A stretch of DNA of 64,000 nucleotides from Panopea generosa (Eukaryota; Mollusca; Bivalvia; Adapedonta; Hiatellidae): the NCBI GenBank assembly GCA_029582155.1, contig CM055896.1, forward strand, positions 5,189,598-5,253,597, given 5' to 3'. The notes below the pieces were generated by a model that worked only from the letters and a program-made list of their open reading frames with translations, had not been told where the DNA came from and searched no databases. A program made the position numbers and the translations under genes. This document shows, piece by piece, positions 45,301 through 57,300 of this stretch; positions within the stretch are counted from its first letter, which is position 1; each line of letters begins with the position of its first letter.

Positions 45301-48300
45301 ATAATTCACGAGTTTTTTTTCATTTATGTTTCTGTCTTTGTAAAATTAATATCTTCAGTTATAATGTACACATTGATAGCATACTCTATGTATAATGGTC
45401 TTTTCGTGTTATGTGTACTATTAAATTAATGAACATAATTATTGTGTTTGTCAAGTATAATGCATGACGCTTATTTATAGCACTGTTTTACAATCACCAT
45501 TTTCTTTTTCGTTTTTATAACCACTACTAGTATCGTACCATTTAGTTGTTGTTGTTGTTGTTGTATGGTGTTTAGCGTCGCTTTCAATATTTTTTCAGTC
45601 ATATCGCGACGGTGTCTACTTGAGACAGTATGCTAAGCGCTGTCACACTGGAGTATCATGCCGCAGACACGTTGTATGATACCCCAACCAGTCACATTAT
45701 ACTGACATCGGGCCGACCAGACCTAGAACTGTCCTCTTAATGCTGAGCGCCAAGCGAGGAAGCTTCTAGTACCATTTTAAAAGTCTTTGGTATGACCAGA
45801 ACGGGGACCGAACCCCCGACCTTCCGCATGCGAGGCGGACGCTCTACCACTAGACCACGGTGCGGTATCGTACCACTTAGCAAATGGCTGTAAAGATGAT
45901 ACAATCTCAATATACCTTACACTATTTATTATTTTCAAAAATATTAAAATAGTACATTTATATGAGAATAATGTGTTTGAAAGTGAAAGTTTCTTTATAT
46001 TTGTTTGCGTTTATTTAGAGCAAACACACAAACTAAAACATAAATAACACCCACAAAAATAAAATAAGCGAAAACTATCATCAAATTGAATTCATTAATA
46101 CCTATGAACTTTATTAGAATATAACAATGTAACAACTATGTATAAAGTAATATTTTTGCGTTTTGTATTCCGTTTATAATACCATGAGCAATTTACCTTG
46201 TTGTTTGTGTGTGGTGTGTCTGCCATCACAACGATAGTCTTTACATTTTGCTCATCGACTAACGACCAAAACTCTTCCATAATCTTCTTGTTTGGGGACG
46301 CTGTCATCAAATATGCATTTGCTTTGCTATAATTCTTCAATTGAGAAAATAACACTCGTCAGATAAAAGAAATAGCAGTGAAGAAGACATGAAATATTGA
46401 CCTTTCAATTTGTATATAAATCTAGTAACGAATACTCCATTATCTTGTATATACCTCACATATTCGAAAGTCAGACGAGATAACGCAAAAATAGTAAACT
46501 AAATGTGCATCCTCTTTTTCAAATAAATGTTTGGAATAAAACGTATTTGGCTAATAATTTCAATAATTGTGAAATTCAATAACACAGACTTTGTCATTAT
46601 CATTCTTATCTATGTGTACATATCTACATTATCACTATGCATTGTTTCTATCCAAATCAAAATTTCCATACATATAATGTCAGGCGGCAGGTTAGCTGAT
46701 TCAGTATATACTTATAGATATATTAACTATTTTGGCTCCCCTGTAAGCTTTTAATAAAATTATACCATGTTCTTGTAATATGTTATTTGTTAACGCCATC
46801 TAGGCTTACCGGCAAATACACAGCATCCAAATCCTGTATATATTTCAATCTTTTGTTCTTTCTTTTTGGTCGATAAGCATCACCTGAAATAAACCAATCT
46901 GCATTAAGAGACACACCGGGAAAGCAATAAAATGCAAACGAAATCATTTTATAACTATCTGATGTATATGACTTAACACTTTTTACTGTCAAGCACTGCG
47001 CACTGTGATTGTTTATTTAGACCATACGCCTAAAGGGAAGTCATAAAGGTACGAAACTAGAGGTAAGTGATCTTTAGACGGCGCATTAGGCCACATGTCC
47101 GTGTAGGTCACCATGGGTACTGAAAATAAAGAGCAATTAATACATAAGATCGACATACTTTCAGATGCAGCTTCATACTCATATACAGATGAATATTCCG
47201 ACTCGGACGATGTTGATGGTCCAGCTTCCGTTCTCAAACTTTGAACAATCAACTGAAAAAAACACAACATTTCTAATTAAATTCATATCAGTCAATCTCA
47301 AAGACGTTTGTATATTTTGTTAATTGTGAGATTGTGGCGATTTTGCTATTGATTGTTGCAAGGCGATGACCGCTATTTTAACCTGTTTGTTTGGTAGGCG
47401 AGTGTTTTTTATATTGACTAGTGGAAGCGTCCTTTAAAATTAAGTCTGCAGTTGGGCATAAATTAAAATTGTTAGGTGTTATGATGTAAATATGCTTAGG
47501 AACTGGTGTCTTAAATATGATACATAATAACGAAATCATTTACAATCACCTTAGTCTTACAAATCTTATATACATAAGAGTACCTACATCATAGAGCATT
47601 TCATTTTTCAGTTCTGACTTCCGGTTGATAGTCTATGTCTAACATTTACGTATGAGCTATTTAAGTATGTAAATGTACTTACATCATATTGTATTCGGAG
47701 TCTGACCTTTGTTGTTGTTGGATCTAGTTCTGACATATACTTGCAAAAATCGTCAAATTGATTTGACCAAAAAAAGTGTGTTCCGAACAGTAACGCCTCA
47801 GCCAAAGCCTCGTGTAAGTAAACATACTGCTCCTGGTATATGATTTATATGATAGTTTATACGCATACTATAACAACAATATACATTTTCTTTATCTATA
47901 TGTTCATTGTATAATGGTTTTGTAAAATATTGCTACCTGTCTACCAATATGCTTTTAATGAAATTTGATGTTGAATGTCGGACAGCTTTACAGAGTCTTG
48001 AAAATGCCAACAGTTTTTTTGGTCGATTATTCAAACATTTCAACTTCACTTCAAAAGAAAACACCAACAATTGATTGTTGCCCCTTTATCATTTTAATAA
48101 ATATATAAATAGAGAGATATTATATTATCATTTGTTAACATATCATTTGAATGTTTTCAAAAATATTTACAACTGGTATACCATATACCTTTGTCTGGAC
48201 CATGTTCACACGCTGTCTGCGCAGTGTTTCTACCATTTGCAAGGGGCGAACACTTCCCTCTGCATTTGCTTGATTGAACAAATTGTCCATTGCAATATAC

Positions 48301-51300
48301 GTACCAGTACGCCCAACACCAGCACTGCAATCATTTAGAGATAATAAACGTGAACAGATTTCCTTAGTGATAAATAAAATTATATTGGTGTAAGATTTTC
48401 ATAGAATTTAAACAAAAGCTATATTACTTATTGCTTTAAAGGATTTACATATAAGAACTGCATTTTCGAATCTTTTTTCTCTTTTCAGCAATGTGATATA
48501 ATATTAATATTATCGTGATAAATGTACAAACTATGTGAATAAAGCATTGTTAGAATAAGTAGAATCAGAAAGATAGCATTACCCTTTAAAATAGATTCTA
48601 ATAAAGTTGAAGATGCCTTTGTTAGAACTCTTTAATATACCTAAAAAGCTTTTTACATATAGTTCAAATAGGTACCACCAAAAAAAACGAGCAGTATTTA
48701 TAGCCTGCAGGATTTGGTGTAACGCGAGGTATTTCTTTCATTAGTCCTTATATGAAGTTTATGTCTTGTCCACTTCAATATATATTTTATATAACTATGT
48801 TGTGTTTTTTAAAAGTTTTTTTGGGTGTGTGTGAGGGGGGGGGGGGGAGTTAATGGGGTTTAACGCCAATTTCAACACATTTCAGGTTATATATGGCATA
48901 TCCAGTTTTACTGGTGGGGGAAGACCTCCAAATGAATCTGAGTAGAACCACTACCCTTTCGCAAACGAGCATGATTTTAACCTACAACCTTAGCGGCGAG
49001 AGCTAAGTGATCCTGAGACGGCGTTTAAATCACTTGGCCACAGAAAATGCGTTTATCATGTTTATTATGTTTATAAATCAATGATACCTGCAGTGCACAA
49101 CTATCGGTCCTGCATCATTTGTTGAGTGTTTACGGTTAACTACTCTCCAGAAGTTGACTAAACACCAGGCGCTATCAGGGACATCTTTGTCCGGCCAAGA
49201 CTTGAAGTGGTACTGAGTTACTGCCCGTGGGCTCTCGTTTCCCTTTAACAATGTATATATCGTCAATGTTACAATAATATGTCAAAGTGTTTTTTTGTGT
49301 TTCTGGCCCATGGATGACAAGACCTAGTAATCCATAATTTACAAATTATAAAATTATTCTGCCAAATAGTAAATGTTGGTTTTATTTAACAAATTCCTTC
49401 AAGTGTGCCGACCTGACTTCATTTACGCCTTAGAAACTATATACAAGTTTCGTGTTAATCTACTGGTAAGTACACCACATATGTATAGTACGAAAAAACA
49501 TTTTAAACGATCATGCGCGAGAGTGACATGTTGCAATATTGGAATATTATAAAAATAGTCAAAAAAATCAAGATAAGTACTTTTAATTATTGTTGAGAAA
49601 GTTATAAATAAGAAAGTGCTTTAGAGGAACTACATGACACATCACGTGTTTTATAACACTTATTTGCATATGTCAATTACAGGGTAAGTGATTCCGAGCA
49701 GAAATGCATGTTTTTGCGGTATTGTTAACTATGAAGAGAGACATAATTTATGGTAGTTGAGATTTAACTTATCAACAATTGCAATGCGCTAAGTCATATA
49801 ACGTCGATTGTGGCTATTTGTTAAAATCCGCAAAATTAAAACACTGCAAATCAGTAATGTATACAATAATCGAAAAAAGGCAATACAAAGTAAATGATAT
49901 TTACCTGTCTTATTTTCAGATGTCTAATGTTGTAGTCTAAGAATGTTTCTGTTTTGACCAGTTCCACTGTTATTCTCTCAAACGATTTCTCGCCTTTCTC
50001 TGGCCAGTACTGGATACATTTATGCTGGTTATACAAAGACTTGAATTTACAGCATTCACATATGACAAACAGACATACGTGGTAATAGTTTTTAATATAT
50101 CACTGACATTAATTGATTGACCTTAATAAATACAATGTAGTCAATAACCAATCAATTTGCATCGATGTGTTCTGAATATAAATGCTTTGGCAATAAAACA
50201 AATATACAACCCGATATGCTTATTTGGATAAAAAAATACAAAAATAATATAAACTATTACAGATTATATCTTTTACACATTATTAAAGCATGTTAATATA
50301 TATTGAGGTAAGTCATACGGCAATTTCTGTATGCATATGTTTTTGGTTATATATAATTTTGACAAATTTTAGATAAAAATAACTGACAAGCACGTTCGAT
50401 TTTTCAACTTTGAACCTCGTACACAATTTTGGCACATATTTCAATTGAGCAGAAGCTAACATTACTAATTCAGAAAAGGTCATGTCCTGTTAATAACGTC
50501 ATTAGTTTTACAACTGGACATTCAAAAGAACTATTAATTTACACTCATTGTACAATGTTTCATTGCACTGAGTCTAAATTTGAGTATATTATATCGCTTT
50601 AAAGAAGGACCTGTTTTTTTGTGCAATGATCTTTTATTTAAACGGTCTTGTCCTATGATATGTTGCGGGGGTGGGGTGAGTTTTGATGAAATTGATAAAC
50701 CAGGGTTAAGATCCCCTGTGGCGCCCTTTTCCACTGAACGTAACAAGGTGGTGACTCTATTTTCAACTGTTAATCTTGTATGTATTGAACTTATTTGAGA
50801 TATTCCTTATATTCATGCGATTTCGGTGACTGTGTCCCTTTAATGCTAAAGCGTCTGTACATTTTCATACAATAGAGAGTTACAAACGTAAATGCTTCTT
50901 TTGACTTTGGCTTTTATATGTACAGTCATGTACATGTAGGCTTTGCTCTAAACAATAATTTAAATGCATAAGATAAATGTTTTTTTTTTCAGTGTATCAT
51001 TTTAGAATTTAGCGAAAACGAAATAAAAATGATCGAATCTATTAATTTACCGATCCAAATTCCACGAGATTAGTCAGCATGACGATTGTGTCCGATCTCT
51101 GTTGCCAGACCATCCTCCAGAAGTCGTCAATCATGACCTTTATTGGTCCTTTAATTGACATGGTTAACATTTATTAGAAAAATGTGTTAGTACAATATAA
51201 TTGGTAATATAAATCAAATAAACACATCAAGTTGTGCATTTAGTATATAAAATATACACTGTACTATTGTTATTAATATATTGTAAATACATCCATATAA

Positions 51301-54300
51301 CCTCGAGTTTATCATATAAATAAGTCAACAAAACACATTAAAAAACTCCAACAGGATATTGAAAATTAAGGTACGCGGAATGTACTATAGATATGAAACG
51401 GTAGTATATGGAAAAGATATAGAAATGCCAGAAGAAATTCAGAGCCACATTATAAAACTGTTGTAAGCGATATTTACAGTTTTAGAAAATATATTTCATT
51501 AATGATTTTGTCAATATAATCATTATTATTGACAAAATCGTTGATGAAATACCTTTGCATTCATATTCTAAAACTAAAACTAATGCTTACAATAGTTTGA
51601 TAATGTGGCACTGAAAGTCACCCGGCGTTCATTTTTCCTTCAGTTTAGATACTGAAATCAGATACGAGAAATATTTCAGAGCATACTAGGTAAACGTTGG
51701 TAAGTAATATAACCGTAGTCCTATTTCTCCAACGAATACTTAAATACTTCAACCTAAAATCAAAGAACAGAAACCAGGTGATCATTAGTTTTGTCTGGTT
51801 CCAGTAAAACTGTTCATGGTTTATTGATATTGATGTATTAATAATATAATATATAAACTACCAGTCAAGTTTAAGTTTTTAAGTATTAAGGTAAAATTTT
51901 GGTGAAATATAAACCGTATTTAGTTAATGCATATACCTTGGGAAGCAATAAACTTGGCAGCTTTTTCGTATCCCTGGAAAAATGAACAACACAATAAATT
52001 ATTACAAAAACTACTATAATATAAGTATTGTGTCAGTAATAACATAACTAAATATAATGGCAATGAGGAGGTTATTATAATAATGATAATGAAATATATA
52101 TAATGAAGAGGTTACGTATTGACATAATTACAATAAAAATGATAATGAGAAGGTTACAGTTTGGCATAACTACAATAATAATAATGAAGAGGTAATAATT
52201 TGACATAACGATCATAACGATGATGGCAATAATGATAATGCACGCATGGGGGTTGTCCATATGTGTATAATTTAGTCTTATAAATGATAAGGACGTTTTG
52301 AAATGAGTATTTTAAAGGAACATTCAGACATATTTGTGACTGATCTGCGAGATGTCTGTATAATATAGATGTTAGTATAATGCTACTTGGGATAAAACGT
52401 CATGGCTATACAAATAACAACATGTAACAGCTAATCATATAGCATAAAGGGTTCGTTTCACCCGCTGTCGTGAAAGAAAAACCAATACATAATAAAATAA
52501 ACAAGAAACATTATAAAGAAGTTTTTCGGTTGCTGCACAGTAAGCTAGTAATGCTTACCAACCCTTGGACTACTTCTGCTATATTTTTTCTTGTATCTTT
52601 GTGATTAAAAGACTTACATCAATGAAACTTGCGTTTATATATTCTGATTCACCGGTACAATTTGCTACAAGTGGAACTCTTGAATGATCATCTGTAATTA
52701 TAATGATATATAGTAACTTAACTAGAACTAATTTCATAAATCGTAAGCATATATTTCTATGACAAAATTATTTATGCAAGTTTTATAAAAATAATAAGTA
52801 TGTGTATGTCTTGCAAAACTAATAACTGCCATTGAAAACACAATCTCATAATACATAAATCTGTACTCTTGGACTGACATACAAAATGGATCACGATACG
52901 ATATTAAAGGGACATATAAGACGACAAAAATGTCATAATTTAGGAGAGGGATAAATAAATAAAAAGTATCTATATTATAACAATTCATGCAAAATCGACT
53001 GAGTGTCATTATAAATAAAACATATTCATGGTTTATCAGCCTGAAAGAGACCACATTTCTTTCTTGGAAATGATTAATGTATTCTCACAGGCAAACATTT
53101 CTTTGTATCTGTTCTTTGCTCGGTTTTCTGGCAATATTGCTATTTTGTGCGAGTCGTCCAATCCATATTTCAAAAGCTGTAAAGTAAAACAAGTTTCAAA
53201 CACTGCTCAGCAAGAAACAAAGCAATTGAGCGACATAGCTACAACAACAGCAATAATATAAACATAATCAAAATAGCGATATTCAAAATATTTTTTGGTA
53301 CATTAAAATATGTGGTTCCTCCGAGCATAGACGTCATTTAAATACCCATTCGTTACAACGTCCGTCCGTCTGTACGTCCATTTAAAAGAAAGAACAGCAG
53401 GAGTGAACGAAAACTTGCCACTGTGGAGATTAAATAAAATATCAGCGCTTGTTTGGTTATAACATAAAATGTTCAATTTTGGAAAAGTATACAGTTACTA
53501 GTTTCTCATGAGCAAATGCTAGTCAAAACGTGGGTCTGTATACAGTTACTAGTTTCTCATGAGCAAATGCTAATCAAAACATGGGAATGTATACAGTTAC
53601 TAGTTTCTCATGAGCAAATGCTAGTCAAAATGTGGGACTGTAAACAGTTACTAGTTTCTCATGAGCAAATGCTAGTCAAAACATGGGAATGTTTACGGTT
53701 ACTAGTTTCTCATGAGCAAATGCTAGTCAAAACGTGGGAATGTATACGGTTACTAGTTTCTCATGAGCAAATGCTAGTCAAAACGTGGGAATGTATACGG
53801 TTACTAGTTTCTCATGAGCAAATGCTAGTCAAAACGTGGGAATGTATACAGTTACTTGTTTCTCATGAGCAAATGCTAGTCAAAACGTGGGAATGTATAC
53901 AGTTACTAATTTCTCATGAGCAAATGCTAGTCAAAACGTGGGAATGTATATGGTTACTAGTTTCTCATGAGCAAATGCTTGTCAAAACGTATGAGCAAAT
54001 GCTTGTCAAAACGTGGGAATGTATACAGTTACCTGTTTCTCATGAGCAAATGCTAGTCAAAACGTGGGTCTGTATACAGTTACCAGTTTCTCATGAGCAA
54101 ATGCTAGTCAAAACGTGGGAATGTATACAGTTACTAGTTAGTTTCTCATGAGCAAATGCTAGTCAAAACGTGGGAATGTGTACGGTTACTAGTTGCTCAT
54201 GAGCAAATGCTAGTCAAAACGTGGGACAGTATACAGTTACTAGTTTCTCATGAGCAAATGCTAGTCAAAACGTGGGAATGTATACGGTTACTAGTTTCTC

Positions 54301-57300
54301 ATGAGCAAATGCTAGACAAAACGTGGGACTGTATACAGTTACTAGTTTCTCATGAGCAAATGCTAGTCAAAACGTGGATATGTATACAGTTACTAGTTTC
54401 TCATGAGCAAATGCTTGTCAAAACGTGGGAATGTATACAGTTACTAGTTTCTCATGAGCAAATGCTAGTCAAAACGTGGGAATGTATACGGTTACTAGTT
54501 TCTCATGAGCAAATGCTTGTCAGAACGTGAGAATGTATACAGTTACTAGTTTCACATGAGCAAATGCTTGTCAAAACGTGGGAATGTATACGGTTTCTAG
54601 TTTCTCATGAGCAAATGCTAGTCAAAACGTGGGAATGTATACGGTTACTAGTTTCTCATGAGCAAATGCTTGTCAAAACGTAGAAAAGTAAACAGTTACT
54701 TGTTTCTCATGAACAAATGCTAGTCAAAACATGGGAATGTATACGGTTACTAGTTTCTCATGAGCAAATGCTAGTCAAAACGTGGGAATGTATACAGTTA
54801 CTAGTTTCTCATGAGCAAATGCTAGTCAAAACGTGGGAATGTATACGGTTACTAGTTTCTCATGAGCAAATGCTAGTCAAACGTGGGAATGTATACAGTT
54901 ACTTGTTTCTCATTAGCAAATGCTAGTCAAAACGTGGGAATGTATACGGTTACTAGTTTCTCATGAGCAAATGCTAGTCAAAACGTATGAGCAAATGCAA
55001 GTCAAAACGTGGGAATGTATACAGTTACTTGTTTCTCATGAGCAAATGCTAGTCAAAACGTGGGTCTGTATACAGTTACTAGTTTCTCATGAACAAATGC
55101 TAGTCAAAACGTGGGAATGTAAACAGTTACTAGTCTTTAATGAGCAAATGCTAGTCAAAACGTGGGAATGTATACGGTTACTAGTTTCTCATGAGCAAAT
55201 GCTAGTCAAAACGTGGGACTGTATACAGTTACTTGTTTCTCATGAGCAAATGCTAGTCAAAACGTGGGAATGTATACAGTTACTAGTTTCTCATGAGCAA
55301 ATGCTAGTCAAAACGTGGGAATGAATACGGTTACTAGTTTCTCATGAGCAAATGCTAGTCAAAACGTGGGAATGTATACGGTTACTAGTTTCTCATGAGC
55401 AAATGCTAGTCTAAACGTGGGAATTTATACAGTTACTAGTTTCTCATGAGCAAATGCTAGTCAAAACGTGGGTCTGTATACAGTTACTAGTTTCTCATGA
55501 GCAAATAACTAGTTTCTCATGAGCAAATAACTAGTTTCTCATGAGCAAATGCTAGTCAAAACGTGGAAATGTATACAGTTACTAGTTTCTCATGAGCAAA
55601 TAACTAGTTTCTCATGAGCAAATGCTAGTCAAAACCAGTTACTAGTTTCTCATGAGCAAATGCTAGTCAAAACGTGGAAATGGAAAATAAAGCAAGCTTA
55701 CTTACCGCAAAATCTTTATAAAACGATTCACATTTTTCCTTCATCTTATCATGTATATAATCCCAGATCTGATGCACTTTGATGTCGGTCTTACGTGGCG
55801 CAAAACTGTAATACTCATTGCTCGCCATCGGTTTTTCGTTCGATGTTTCATCTGTAAAATATATATAAAAGCAATACAGTGGTATTTTATCTAATTCAAC
55901 AAATTTTGAATGTAATTTTTTGATAGCGTAAGTTCAGACATTTAAAACATTTTAATGAACATATAACATCGAAGTGCATTCTGTTATAAGTCAACTGAAA
56001 TCGAGATACTTTTAAACTTAAGTATTGTTTATAAATGCACAAATATCTATATTTATCACTTGACTATATCTAAAATACAAATATTATACTACATAAACTA
56101 CTTAATAAATGTTTATATTGTTGTGCTTAATGAATTTCAATATCAAATTATTTACCATTCATTTTCTTTTTGGGTTTCTTTACTTCTTGATATATTGGAA
56201 CTGCTTGCGGTTTAACAACATCATCTTCTAAAGAAGCAAACTCAAGTTGGCGTTGAGTGGGCGTAGATTTAGCAAATATGAGACTGGAAAACGATGTTGT
56301 TTAAATTTGTAAAGTAATGCTTTGAGCGAAAAAATCCTGTTTAATGAAACTGCGCATTTGTTCCATAAACACGATGTTGTAATAACAAACACAGATTAAA
56401 TAATAGTATTTAATAATGGTTTATTTTTTTATTATTGATGTTGCTGTTTATATTTTTAAGGGAGCATATCAGAAATAAATGCTTTAAATTATTTTTAAAA
56501 TGGATAAAAAAACATCTTTATCATTAATAAATAAAATTCGAATGGTTGGGTATGTAAAATCAACCAAACTGTGGCATCTCGGTATTTAAATTGAAGTGGT
56601 AAACTTAAAACGATATCCCCATTCATAATATAGATATCGTTTAAAGACTGCTTGCTCGTCATTAGGACTCTTTCTTAGAGTTTGTTTTAATGGTATCTTA
56701 TTCTTGGATGTATTTGTTTCCATAGGGGCTACATTCTTGTAATAATAACAAATAATTTAAGAAAATAATTTTTTTCACGAAACTAAGACATTTCACAGCT
56801 GCAAAAGTTTAATGAAAGTCTTGTGAACCCGGTGTATATAGAATCTGGGTTATTTAGTACGTGCAATAACAGATATACATATACTACCATACATATCACA
56901 CTTATTAACTCTATAAGGCGAAATACTTTTGAAGAACGAGATCTATATCAATATTGAACTTTAAAGCATTACTCTGCTTATTAATTCGATTCTATAATAC
57001 TTTAAATAGAGGATCTTACATGCATGTTTCGTTATAATTGAATTCATTAAACGAGTTTGAAAACACATATCATGCGAGGCTCTGCCGAGCATTATATATT
57101 TTTTCCCAACGATTTTGATAAATTCAATAATAGTTGCGCACGAATGTAAGATTCGTTTCATCACATAACTCGGAAAACGTTACATATTCCATTTATTTAA
57201 CATATAGTCTTTATAAAAACCGAGAAAAATCGGGCATATTTGTGGTCGTATGAAATAACGTCTCAAAACAACATCATTTAACCATGACAAATTGACGTCA

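Noticed and set aside
45800..45864. tRNA-Ala-like gene on the minus strand
   Set aside because: A and B boxes and an anticodon-like loop are present, but the acceptor stem cannot pair and the sequence continues into a SINE body and tail with target duplications.
46095..46200. Extension of the D2 exon beyond 46,197 (frame reads on as VNCSWYYKRN)
   Set aside because: The donor AAG/GTAAAT at 46,197 gives phase 0, matching the next exon; read-through leads to a frame incompatible with it.
53516..55324. Plus-strand frames of up to 211 aa with a 17-residue period
   Set aside because: The 51-bp VNTR is a multiple of three, so an open frame is expected by chance; it is antisense to the phosphatase gene and has no unique sequence.
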